Assembly (NCBI GenBank): GCA_023213395.1
Contig: CM041465.1
Coordinates: 193,819,741 to 193,883,740, forward strand
Direction: 5' to 3'
Origin: Cycas panzhihuaensis
Lineage: Eukaryota > Cycadophyta
Length of the DNA: 64,000 nt
Below the pieces are notes generated by a model that did no database searches, was not told the DNA's origin, and saw only the letters and a list, made by a program, of their open reading frames with translations. Position 1 is the first letter of the stretch. Each line of letters starts with the position of its first letter. Positions 46,731-56,945 of this stretch are shown here, in pieces. Made by a program: the position numbers and the translations under genes.

Positions 46731-47171
46731 TGTTAGATTATATAATGTAAACTTTATGTTTTATTATGTTTCTTAAGGTTATTATTTAGTCACATGTCTT
46801 AAAAATTATTTAAGTGATTGTAATGTTATAAACTTATGTTTAATATTAACTGATTTGTGGATGGTCATTGAAATGCGGAACTGCATTCCAACAAACCTCT
46901 GTCCTCTTTATTAATCTCCTAAATTTATGGAATTAGTTCTAGGAATCTAGGAGGTATGTCCATATGCCTAAAACAAGGCTATTTTAGGGGGTTGGTTATT
47001 GTGTATTTTGGTTTCAATTATTTATTAATACAAACTAGGTTAGGAGGTGGTTTTTCTTCCCCAGAAGGGGTTTTCCACCTGTCAACCCTGTGTACATGTG
47101 CATTGTCTCTTTCTTGTGTCTCTCTTCTGTTCCTGTGATATTTTGACTGTCTACATGTGCCTATTCTATCG
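46731..47171 (+). repeat. 5' LTR of 7.9-kb copia
   Basis: It begins tgttagatta and ends ttctatcg. The final base has changed from the CA end seen in the other copy. Confidence 0.95.
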
Positions 47172-47183
47172 TGGTATCAGAGC
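47172..47183 (+). other. Primer binding site of 7.9-kb copia
   Basis: TGGTATCAGAGC, an exact tRNA-Met initiator site directly after the LTR. Confidence 0.95.
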
Positions 47184-47344
47184 ATAATACTATAGATATA
47201 GATACTGCTAGAGAACACACTCGGGATTTGTATTAAACATTGGTCTTACATGACAATATAAATGTTTGGATTCTCATCACAGAACACTGATGTCTTTAGG
47301 TAGAACCATGGGAATAAGTGACCTTGGAAGGGTTAGCATAACTA

Positions 47345-47458
47345 AGCTGATAAGGAAATGGCCATAACTCTGCTCTTCTTCCTATTTTTCTCACAAGTCT
47401 TTAGCACCACCTTCTGATCAACATATCCCATAACCATGATCTTGTGCAAGTTAATGTC
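47345..47458 (-). pseudogene. Captured fragment of a heavy-metal-associated (HIPP-type) protein
   Basis: The minus strand reads [20 protein letters not shown], then, after a one-base insertion (acttgtgag for actgtgag), [18 protein letters not shown]. This is the second half of the HMA domain of plant isoprenylated metal-binding proteins, where [23 protein letters not shown] is characteristic. The metal-binding CxxC half is not present. The fragment is fused on its N-terminal side to an elongation factor 2 fragment. It lies antisense in the leader of a copia element, between primer site and gag. It is a broken copy, and a functional parent gene must be elsewhere. Confidence 0.8.
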
Positions 47459-47557
47459 CATCTTGTTCACAGAAAGGATAGGTCTAATCCTTTCTCCTAA
47501 GGCTTGATGAAACACAGTTTTAGTCTGAACACATACATCTATAGAGCTATCTATGAA
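47456..47557 (-). pseudogene. Captured fragment of elongation factor 2
   Basis: About 34 codons on the minus strand. The segment [19 protein letters not shown] followed by ILSVNKMD matches the G-domain of eukaryotic elongation factor 2, which ends in the NKMD nucleotide-specificity motif. The match is close to the known consensus (for example QALGERIRP is identical). The factor drives ribosome translocation. Upstream (47560-47700) the similarity is lost. At the NKMD end the sequence passes without a gap into the HMA fragment, with a shared TGGAC at the join. No stop interrupts this piece. Confidence 0.85.
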
Positions 47558-47599
47558 AGTGATCGTAAAACAGGAGCTAGAACCCTAGTCTAGTACAAG

Positions 47600-47880
47600 T
47601 AAACCAAAGTTGCAAGGAACAAGAAGAAGAAGAGGACGAGTATTTCTTTGTGGATCTGGGAGAATTGACGCAGTCCTTGTCTGCCATTAATACCAGAGAC
47701 TAGCAAGCCACCATGAAAAACTTGTAGGAGGAGGCACTTGGTCACATTCTCTCACCAAATAAGGATGATTCAGAGCATTATCTGTGTTGATTTTGTGTCA
47801 AGGATGGGTAGCTAAAGAATCATTCTAAGGTCCATATTTGGAATGATTAGAGACCCCACGAATGCTCCTAAAATATAAAC
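47600..47880. other. Further gene-like sequence of unknown origin
   Basis: One plus-strand frame reads an acidic run followed by EYFFVDLGELTQSLSAINTR, and further on EEALGHILSPNKDDSEHYLC, with stops between. It looks protein-coding but I cannot name it. It lies between the elongation factor fragment and the exon-like ORF. Confidence 0.3.
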
Positions 47881-47892
47881 CTGAGAACAAAG

Positions 47893-48201
47893 CTACAAAA
47901 AAAGAAAAGAGGCTTTTAAACAAAGCACTAGCCTTAAGTTGTTGAGGTTAGAGTGAACCTGAAGTCCGGGCCACATAGTATAAAGGATTTCATCCACATA
48001 AGATGATGGCTCAATAGTATCTTTTTCCCTGTTCGGAAGGGAGAAATCAACGTTAGCACCAGACAGTGTTAAACGATCAGTGCACACACTAGATCCTCTT
48101 TGTGGACTATACTTTTTGCCATAACCAGGCTGCCATATACGCTTTTTCTGCTCTACATTTCTTAGCCTCCATAGAGATTCATGATCATAACGGGAGGACA
48201 T
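47893..48201 (-). pseudogene. Captured exon-like ORF, unidentified
   Basis: A minus-strand frame of 102 codons from an ATG at 48201. Residues such as LWRLRNVEQKKRIWQPGYG, DRLTLSGANVDFSLPNRE and YVDEILYTMWPGLQ look like real protein. After GLQ comes CAG/GTTCAC, a plausible splice donor. About 65 bp on, TTTCTTTTTTTGTAG is a plausible acceptor, so the last 20 residues of the frame are probably intron. The stretch has clearly more CpG and GC than its surroundings, as does the likely 5' leader up to 48500. I do not recognise the family. Confidence 0.5.
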
Positions 48202-48500
48202 TTATTTGATTTACCCCTTCGAATTCAAGCACAGGGAGGATCAGAAGCAAATAAGAGATGAAATCCTTAGAGGTGTTACTCTGATTCCTCCCACAAACTG
48301 ATGAGGGGTTTTGTTCCATAGGGAGAGGGCTCAACAATATATGTGATGGCTTCCTGGTCTAACAAGGCTACACTTAACGAACAAACAAAGGAGAGACGGA
48401 GGGAACCAGCAGCTACCCGCATCTAAATCGCCATCGCTCCAATGCCATCGTCGACATGCAGAAACCCTCACTGCCGCCATGGGAAGAACATGAAAATGAG
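48202..48500 (-). other. GC-richer upstream part of the captured gene
   Basis: It contains several CpG sites (tcgtcgac, aaatcgccatcgctcc, ctgccgcc) in a window otherwise poor in them. A short minus-strand frame from about 48482 starts MAAVRVSACRRWHWS. It is best read as 5' leader or first exon of the same captured gene as 47893-48201. Confidence 0.35.
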
Positions 48501-48519
48501 GTAGGTTTTCCTCATTTTT

Positions 48520-49020
48520 ACCCCCCGGACCCCAATTTACATTAAAATTTAATTTTGTGTTTTAATTAAAACAAACCTGTCAGGTCCATTTTAGGTTTAG
48601 TTTAGTTTTTTTTTTTTTTTTTAACCTTAATTTAAATTAAACTTTAAACCCCCCCTCCATTATACTTTGTATTTTGATTTAAATCAAAGCACCCCCCCCC
48701 CCCCCCGCCCCTTAATAATATTTTTTGATTTAATGAACCACAACCCCCCCTTTAAACACATTTTTATTAAAACAAATTCCTCCCCCCTTTTATAATACCT
48801 TTATTAAAATAAATTTATATACACCCCCTCTTTTATCACTTTGTTATTTAATCAAATCAAACCCCCCCTTAATTATATTTTTATTAAATCAAATAACCTC
48901 CCTTACATTTTATTCTTAACTTTTTTTAATGTTAAAATTAACCCTTCTCCTCTATAATACTTTAATGATAAAACATTAGCCCCCCCCCCCCCCCCCCCTT
49001 TTTTCTTTTAGTATTCTTTG
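48520..49020 (+). repeat. C-run repeats in the copia leader
   Basis: At least seven C runs of 6 to 18 bases occur at intervals of about 50 bp, separated by ttttat and ttaatcaaatcaaa-like words. They look like a degenerate tandem array. The opposite strand has matching G runs. Confidence 0.75.
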
Positions 49021-49479
49021 ATGAAACATAAGCTCAACCCCCTCTCTTTTTTCTTATTATGTTTGTTTTTTTATTAAATTTTGTATTGTATACTTGATTT
49101 AAATCAAATACAATTCCTTTTTTTTCTATTATGCCTTGATTCTAAGTAAATCTATACCCTTCTATTACTCTTTAATGATTAAAATTAACTCTTTGATTAC
49201 TACATTTTAATGCTAAAAATTATTTCAAATTAATATAGTTAATTTTAAGAAAATTAAAATTAACCTTTTACTTATTATATTTAATCAAATCCATTCCTTT
49301 TATTATATATATATTTTACATTTATTTCTCTCCAACACTTCATTATTAATTTATGAATTAACTTTTTTTTCACACTTAATCTATAGAGTTGAATTATGTC
49401 ATTTAAGCCTTAAAATTACACATCTATTTCTCAAAATAAAAAGGGAAATTAAATACCTTAGTTACAAAGTTGTTTTTAA

Positions 49480-49700
49480 GTAAAACACTTACTTTATTAA
49501 GGGGAATTGTTTATTTTTTAAGGGGGATTTTTTAATTTTGAAGGGAGATAGTTTCTTTTTATCAAGGGGATTATTTATTAAACAAGGACTTTTTTATTCA
49601 AAGTAAAGGGGGACTATTTCTCTAAGAGGGACTATTTTTCTAAAAGAATTATTTTTCAAAAAAGACTGCTTAAGGAATTATTTTTTAAGAAGTTATTTGT
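49480..49700 (+). repeat. G-run repeats in the copia leader
   Basis: Units of about 27 bp of the form aagggggactattttt are repeated seven to eight times with decay. The runs are G on the plus strand, opposite in sense to the C runs 500 bp upstream. Confidence 0.7.
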
Positions 49701-49871
49701 TTATTTCTATTTAAAAGCACATGATTCTTTTTATATTAAAATCAATTAATGTATACTAAGATGTCTTTATGAATTAGATCTGTTAACAAGATTAGTACTT
49801 TCACTAGGTAATTATTTTTTCAGTCACCTTCATAACTTTTCAATCTACAAATAAACCTCAACACTCTTAAT

Positions 49872-50836
49872 ATGGCATTAATGCCAGGGACAGTCACTTA
49901 CGTTCCAATTCTAGTATTAACTAGCTCAAACTATGATGACTGGAGGAATCACATATCCCATCAGCTCAAACAGTAAAAAGTATGGTGATATATGACAGGT
50001 GAATTCAAAAAACCAAAAGCAGATGCTACTAAGAGTCTTATGGTATATCTGATGAACTTAGATGCCACATTAGGTACCATATTAAACTCACTCTCACTAG
50101 AAATCGGTTGGCAGTTTTCTGAAAAAGATGACTTAGCCAATGTTTGGAAAACCTTAGAAGAAAAATATGACAAGGTTGATACACATCAAGTAGCTATCCT
50201 AGAAGAGCAATTGTATAATCTAACTTTTGATGACTTTTCAAATGTTGAGGATTTTTTAACTAAAATCCAATCAATTAATAAAAATCTAGATAATTACATT
50301 AAATCAAAAACCAAAAAAGGTGATATAGAAAAAATAACTACGCATGTTAAAGATGATGACATGCTCGTATGTCTTGCAGTTAACAAATTACTGAAACACT
50401 TTAATCTTTACCAAGCTGTCAGACAACAAGCTGGCAATCCACCTATCACATTCAATAAGCTGACAAGCTAGCTGATTGAACATCAGACAATGTTAATTAA
50501 AACAGGCGTAATAAAAGATCATTCACAGGCTTTATTTTCTAAAACTAAGCCACAATTTAAAAACAAACAACAGAATAATAATTTTCATAATAATAAAAAA
50601 TTCTAGAAACCTCATCGAGGTTCACCATCTAATTCTCATAATAATGTTAAATATTCTGGTCCAACTAAAAACCAGAATACTTCTAATCAATTCGTTTCTA
50701 ATAGAAACAATGCATCTTTTTCTCAGAACACTAGTTGTGCCTACTATCATAAAAGAGGCCATATTATTGATGTCTGTAGAAGTAGAATAGCTCTAGAAGC
50801 ATGGAAAGTTTTCAAGGGATTGCAAAATAAACCATA
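49872..50836 (+). pseudogene. gag: Gag of 7.9-kb copia
   Basis: Starts at ATG 49872. Motifs in order: LTSSNYDDWRNHISHQLKQ (N-terminal gag signature), VW-YMTGEFKKP, WQFSEKDDLANVWKTLEEKY, QLYNLTFDDFSNVEDFLTKI, and an asparagine-rich basic part. The zinc knuckle reads CAYYHKRGHIIDVC, with the second cysteine changed to tyrosine. Stops lie at about 49977, 49986, 50469 and 50605. The longest open part is 49992-50471. Confidence 0.9.
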
Positions 50837-51340
50837 ATCCCATTCTCAATCCCATTTTCAATCACATTCATAATCACGACCACAAAACCGTCAATTTCAT
50901 AATCGTTCTTTAGCAGTAATAACTTCTACGTTTGTTGCTCCTTCAAACCAACCACCACAATGGATCCTTGACTCTGGTGCATCCCATTATATAATTAGAC
51001 ACCAGAAAAATTTAACCACTTACCAATCCAAAATGAACTCTAAAGAAGAGATTTCTTTCAGTAGTGGTAATCAACTCAAAGTCAAAGGATCTAGTGATGT
51101 TACTCTAAATGATGTTTCAATCAAGGACGTTTTTTATGTACCTAGCTTGTTACCAAACCTCCTCTCAGTTTATGAAATCTATCAGAAAGACCTTGTCATC
51201 GAATTCTGGAAAAATAAAATTGTCATTAAGGATCCATTACACAAATTCAAATGTATTGCCTTAGGACTTGTTGATCATAACATAGGTCTCTATAGTCTGA
51301 CCAGTTTTCAAAATAATAAATCAAAATCTTTTAGTGCTTT
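50837..51340 (+). pseudogene. Protease of 7.9-kb copia
   Basis: WILDSGASHYI holds an intact D-S-G catalytic triad. It is followed by VKGSSDVTLNDVSIKDVFYV and PSLLPNLLSVYEI, the usual copia protease. A long frame (51033-51413) runs on into the integrase zinc finger. One stop separates it from gag. Confidence 0.9.
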
Positions 51341-52360
51341 TATTGCCAAATCTGACTCAATTAGTAAGCTTTGGCATGCAAGATTTGGCCATACTAGTTA
51401 TGGTAAACTGTAATATTTAATTAAGCATGAAATAGTCCATGGTTTGCCACCCTTAAACACTGTTTATGGTGTTTGTGAAGCTTGTGTAATACGCAAACAA
51501 CACATGGATCCATTTCCATACAAAAATCAATATCGAGCAACTGCTCCACTCGAACTTGTCCACTCTGATATATGTGGACCCTTTCATGTACCATCATACT
51601 TAGGATCTCATTATTTTGTCACATTCATAGATGATTATTCAAGAAAATATTGGGTTTATATGCTCAAAATATGCAGTCAAATATTTGACATTTTCGTTGA
51701 ATATAAAACCTTAGTAGAAAATCAATCTAATTCAAGAATCAAAATATTTTGATCTGATAATGTTAAGGAATATTTAAGTAAAAAATTTATCTCTTTCTGC
51801 AAATCACATGGAATTAAATTCTAACATTCAGTTACATACATACCTGAATAAAACGATGTTGTTGAACGCAAAAACTGTACTCTTATTGAAATGACTCATT
51901 GCATGTTACATGCAAAGAATCTCGATTTAAAACTATGGGTAGAAGTAATTAACTACTCTAATTATTTATTAAATCATTTACCCAATAAATGTCTACAAAA
52001 CATCACTCCAGAACAAAAATGGTCTGGAAGAAAACCATCTATCCAACATTTACGAATCTTTGGCAGTATCGCGTGGGGACATATCCCTCACAAAAAATGT
52101 AAAAAGTTAAATAAAAAAAGTCAAAAATACATCTTCATTAGCTATAGCGAAGAGAGCAAAGCTTATAGACTTTTAGATCCAGTCACACATAATATTTCTA
52201 TTTTGCGTGATATAGTATTTGATGAAGAAGGATCTACTTCAACATCTACTTATGTAGAACTTCCTGTTGAAGATTTATTAACCAACACTCATTTGGTTGA
52301 TCCTTCTGATAAACAAGTTGATTCAGAAATTATATACTCTTTATCAACTCAAGTCTAAAA
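51341..52360 (+). pseudogene. Integrase of 7.9-kb copia
   Basis: The zinc finger is LWHARFGHTSYGKL...CEACVIRKQHMDPF. The core reads LELVHSDICGPFHVPS (first aspartate), FVTFIDDYSRKYWVYML, SDNVKEYLSKKF (second aspartate) and NDVVERKNCTLIEM (glutamate). The C-terminal part reads LRIFGSIAWGHIP, KYIFISYSEESKAYRLLDP. All catalytic residues are present. Four stops break the frame, at about 51410, 51750, 51822 and 51849. Confidence 0.95.
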
Positions 52361-53620
52361 TTGGACTCTATCAGAACCCACTGAAATAGATCCTTCTCTT
52401 CAAGCTAGTACATCAAATCAACCTATAACCTCAGATATAGTTACTCACAAGCAACCTGTTTGGGCAACCAAAACGCTTGTTGATGCTGGATCTAATGTAG
52501 GCAATCCTATTGATACTAGGCACACACGTGCACAAAAACTGCATGAAAATTTTACCTTAATGGCAAAAATAATGGAAAATAATGATCCTAAAACTTTTAA
52601 ACAAGCCAGTAACAATCCTGTATGGCAAGATGCTATGCAGACTGAATTTGCTGCCTTAATTAAAAGTTCAACTTGGGATCTAGTTCCTCTCCCACCTGGG
52701 AAAATTTCGTCGACTATAAATGGGCTTATAGAACTAAATATAATTCAACATGCGCAGTGGAAAATAATAAATCTTGTCTTGTTGCCAAAGGATTTTCTCA
52801 AATAGATGGCATTGACTAGAATGAAACCTTTGCCCCTATCACAAAGATGAATACAATTAAGACAATTATTGCTCTCACAACCAAGTTTGGTTGGGAAATC
52901 CACCAAATGGATGTTAAGAGTGCTTTCTTGAATGGTGATCTCAAAGAAGAGATCTATATGTCACAACCACCTAGATTCATTGAAAATCCTAATTTAGTCT
53001 GCAAACTTAAAAAACCTATTTACGGTTTAAAACAAGCTCCTCGAGCTTGGTATACCAAAGTCAATGATTACTTAATCCGCATTAGATACACTAGATGTAT
53101 TAGTGATCCAAATCTTTATTTTAAACGTGAAAATGAAAATCTTACCATTATAATCCTCTATGTTGATGACATTATTATCACTAGATCATCAACCCATAAT
53201 ATTCATCATCTCAAATCAACTTTAATGAACAAATTTGAAATGACCGATTTAGGTCTATTACATTACTTTCTAGGTTTACAAGTTTATCAAAATCAATCAA
53301 ATATAACACTATCTCAACCTAAGTATATTCTTGATTTAATTTAGTGGTTTAACATGGAAAATGCTAAACCTGTATCCAATCCTTTACAATTGGGAGTTAA
53401 ATTGTCTACTGATTGTCTAACTCCGTTATGTGATCCAACTCTATATAGACAACTCATTGGTAGTCTAATCTATCTTACTCACACCCGCCCTGACATTTCT
53501 TATGATGTTGCTTTATGCTCCTGATATATGCAACAACCACATAAATCTCACTGGAAAGCAACTAAATGAATCTTACGCTATCTAAAAAATACTGTATTTT
53601 ATGGTTTAACTTATAACTTT
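52361..53620 (+). pseudogene. Reverse transcriptase of 7.9-kb copia
   Basis: From the linker, RT begins near 52560: FKQASNNPVWQDAMQTEFAA and LIKSSTWDLVPLPPGK, then a frameshifted patch at 52690-52800. After that FGWEIHQMDVKSAFLNGDLK, IYMSQPPRF, KKPIYGLKQAPRAWYTKV, YVDDIIIT with both catalytic aspartates, MTDLGLLHYFLGLQV, and GSLIYLTHTRPDISYDVAL. The block 52847-53344 is open. Confidence 0.95.
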
Positions 53621-54124
53621 TTAATAAACCACTAACATTAATTGGATATACTGATTTCGATTAGGCAGGTGATTTAAATGATTGTAAATCTACTTTAGGT
53701 TATGTATTTATTATTTATTCTTCACCTATTACTTGGTCTAGCAAAAAAATGTAGGCACTAGCATTATTAACAACTGAAGCCTAATATCGAGCATTAGTCG
53801 AAGCTAGTAAAGAAGCACTTTGGCTAAAATCACTACTAAATGAAACTGGTCTAACTCTAAACTCTTCAATTGAAATTAAAATTGATACTCAAGGTACAAT
53901 TGTTATTGCTACTAATCCTATTTCTTATTCTAGAACTAAACATATTAAATTACATCAACATTTTATTCACAATTTAGTTACTGATAATCTTATTTGTTTG
54001 TCTTATTGTCCAACAGATTTACAGATTGTTGACATTCTTACAAAGTCATTAACTGAACCAAAGTTTTTAAATCTCAGAGATTTATTGCAGATAAAAGAAG
54101 TCTCCATCAAAGGGGGATCACCGT
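53621..54124 (+). pseudogene. RNase H of 7.9-kb copia
   Basis: After a frameshift near 53620: DLNDCKSTLGYVF, SSPITWSSKKM, TTEA-YRALVEASKEALWL, KIDTQGTIVIATNPI, RTKHIKLHQHFIHNLV, LSYCPTDLQIVDILTKSL. It ends SIKGGSP and a stop at 54124. First catalytic aspartate region reads YTDFD-AGD. Two stops are internal. Confidence 0.9.
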
Positions 54125-54161
54125 GATGAAGCTCTTCTTTTCTCTCCAATTCAAAAGTTTA

Positions 54162-54174
54162 CATTAAAAGGGGA
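54162..54174 (+). other. Polypurine tract of 7.9-kb copia
   Basis: attaaaagggga directly before the 3' LTR start tgttag. Confidence 0.85.
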
Positions 54175-54615
54175 TGTTAGATTATATAATGTAAACTTTA
54201 TGTTTTATTATGTTTCTTAAGGTTATTATTTAGTCACATGTCTTAAAAATTATTTAAGTGATTGTAATGTTATAAACTTATATTTAATATTAATTGATTT
54301 GTGGATGGTCATTGAAATACAGAACCACATTCCAACGAACCTCTGTCCTATTTATTAATCTTCTAGATTCATGGAATTAGTTCCAGGAATCTAGGAGGTC
54401 TGTCCATATGCCTGAAACAAGGCTATTTTAGGGGGTTGGTTATTATGTATTTTGGTTTCAGTTATTTATTAATACAAACTAGCTTAGGAGGTGGTTTTTC
54501 TTCCCTAGAAGGGGTTTTCCACCTGTTAAACGTGTGTATATGTGCATTGTCTCTTTCTTGTGTTTCTCTTCTGTTCCTGTGATATTTTGACTGTGTACAT
54601 GTGCCTATTCTATCA
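54175..54615 (+). repeat. 3' LTR of 7.9-kb copia
   Basis: 441 bp, starts tgttag, ends tatca, followed by the duplication tggag. Confidence 0.95.
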
Positions 54616-54620
54616 TGGAG

Positions 54621-56499
54621 AAAAGTAGCCATTAGCTACACAATAATCATCTCAAGGTCTCTTTCAGTTGTTATGGAAGTACACCTTTGATCCTTACTAT
54701 GCTTTGCTAGATAAATCCTCAAATGCTAGTAAATCTAACAAAATTTTGATAGCATCTCCCCAGCAATTCCTTCTTACCATTGATCTCCTCCTTCCCTCTA
54801 AAAATTTTAGGGGTTTTATAGAAAAAACAAGGGTGAGAGGCAAGTGGTTTCCTACCCATAATGTAGGGGAAACCACTCTGGAATACCATGGACTAATTGA
54901 GAGGTTTAAGGAGATTGGGTACCTTAAACAATAATAAAACTAGGAAAAGGGGAAGATTTAGGGGTTGTTTCAGCCTCAAAGATAGATATGAGTTTCCAGG
55001 ACTGACAAGGTCTATTAAAGGGGTGATCTGGGTGTGTTAATAGTAGACTAACATTAATTAAAACCAAATCTAGGCACTGTGATAATTATGCCATGAATTA
55101 TTTAGCAGTACTATAAAGATCTTCATGGTACTGTAAGGATCTTAGTGATACGGCAACATACATAAAAGTCAAAGTGTCATGACATTAGAGAAGAAAATTT
55201 TATTGTTTTACCTAATCACAGGCTGGTAAGTCTCAGAAATAAAGGTCTGTGGATACTCATTTATCATTGATAAATGGAAACAAGGTAAAACAAGGCAAAC
55301 CATGCAAAAATAATCAATTGAAATAAAGGAATAGGCTACTTGCAAGTGAGGAGGTATCCATTTTCTGACTTAGTAATGCTAATGGAGAGACATAAGGGCC
55401 ATAGACAATGTCTTACTTATCATCAAATGAAAATAGAGGACATGACCTAATTAAGCAAGCAAAAACATCTAGCATCCATCCACCACATGAACCAAATAGA
55501 TGTAAATGAAGAAAGATAGTAAGATGGGTAGAAATCATACCTGTACTTACCATGCTTAATTGATCATCCAAATCCCATTCCTAAAAGCTAGGAAACACTG
55601 CCCCCTTAGCAGCAAAACCTCTTCAAATCTGGACCTAGAAGATAGTGAATACTACTAACACAAATGATAAGATATGCTATAATAATAATACAAATCATAA
55701 TACATGTGGATGTCACATGGGACTGTGGCTACCATAGTGATATCTCATTAGTAATAGGGGTGGAGGTGGGTTGTCTTAGGCTAGTCATATAGAGGTCCTA
55801 ATGTGGAGATACATAAGCTAAGAGGAGTGGCTAATCAATTATCACATCCCTCCTGAAGGTCAATGACTACATAATCCTAGTGTGTGCAAGAAAAAAAGGA
55901 GCCATACGCTGGGGGGCTTTGTCCACATGGCATGACAAAGTGGGTATCATGACCTAAAAGAGGGGCTTAGAAGCCTAAATCCCCTTGAATACAAGAAGGT
56001 ATACCTCAAATATTCAAAAGGAAGAAGGGGCCCAATGGGCTTGGAGCTGGTCGACATAGTTTTGCTTCATCAACAACTTACTTTTGGAGGTAGATCTTTT
56101 TTTTTTTAGATTTTTTATATTTTATAATTTTTTTAGGTTTTGCTTTCCATATATATATATATAATTTTTCCATTTTATATTTTTTTTAGATTTTGATTAT
56201 TTTATAATAATAATAAATTATTTTATTTTATTTTTGATAATAAAGGCTTGCATGAAAAGTAAATGACAATCCAAGAAAATGTAATATGTATAAATGCATA
56301 TATTAGTTTATCCTTGTTTCGAAGTTATGCAGCAGTTTAGGCTCTTGTTAGAGTGAAAGAGGAAGCTTTAGTGGCATGACCTAGCTTCCACAAAGGGCTA
56401 TTATAAGCCTGGGGTCGCCACCATAGTTTTACCTCATTAATGGGTGCCCCTTGGAGGTGAGGCCAGGGGATGCTTGCCCCATAAGTGAAATAGCCTCAA
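54621..56499. other. Unassigned sequence left of the RNase H remnant
   Basis: It includes an 88-codon plus-strand frame (54668-54934) with no recognisable domain, a pair of ~27-bp units with ggtactgtaaggatctt near 55100, and an AT-rich low-complexity patch at 56090-56230. Probably part of gypsy-2 (3' region or LTR). Confidence 0.3.
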
Positions 56500-56945
56500 A
56501 AGTTAACTTGATGGGCCAAGGGAGGGTCATCTACTAATAGAAGGTTATGCTCAAGGATGAAGTTAACCAACCTATCAATCTTAGTGTTACGTCCATGGGG
56601 AATGTGATTGATGTTGATGGAAGACAACTGGGCTAGAAGGGATTTAGTAATCATGGCTAACAGTCTTAGTTAAGGGTAAACAAAGCGGTAGACCTGGGTA
56701 AGCTGGGAAACAACAATCTGGGAATCATAATCTAAAATGATAGAGCCGTGATGAAAGCATAGTGCATCAATCAAAGCCTTAATGACAATGATGTATTTGG
56801 CTTTATTATTAGTGGCTTCGCATAGATAGATCCTAGATCAAATAAAAGTATGTATAGAGGGATCTTGAATGACCCAAGTAGCAACAGAAGGCCCCAAATT
56901 CCCATGGCTATCCCCATTGGTATGAATGATTAATTCCATAGGGAT
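56500..56945 (-). pseudogene. Archaeal-like RNase H domain
   Basis: The minus strand reads MELIIHTNGDSHGNLGPSVA, TWVIQDPS, a stop, LCEATNNKAKYIIVIKALID, LDYDSQIVVSQLTQVYRF, and HIPHGRNTKIDRLVNFIL. Order and wording (DG-S-GNPGP, EATNN-AEY, DSQLVV-QL, H-PR--N--AD-L-N) are those of the extra RNase H found in plant Tat-type elements and related to archaeal/LINE RNase HI. The first catalytic aspartate is now asparagine and the AEY glutamate is lysine, both explained by G to A. Only two stops occur in about 145 codons. It has the same orientation as gypsy-2 pol but lies about 5 kb beyond integrase. Confidence 0.8.

Larger units (their letters stand above)
46731..54615 (+). mobile_element. 7.9-kb copia element with captured host sequence
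   Basis: Perfect duplication tggag (46726-46730 and 54616-54620), two 441-bp LTRs, tRNA-Met primer site, gag, protease, integrase, RT, RNase H and purine tract in normal copia order. By eye the LTRs differ at roughly 6% of positions, so this is among the younger insertions here. Stops are spread over gag and pol, so it is not autonomous now. The leader between primer site and gag is 2.7 kb, far longer than usual, and its first 1.3 kb is foreign, gene-like sequence. Confidence 0.95.

Noticed and set aside
54668-54934. 88-codon plus-strand ORF as a host gene
   Set aside because: No recognisable domain, no start context, exon neighbours or homologous copy in the window. In DNA of this size one such frame by chance is not surprising.
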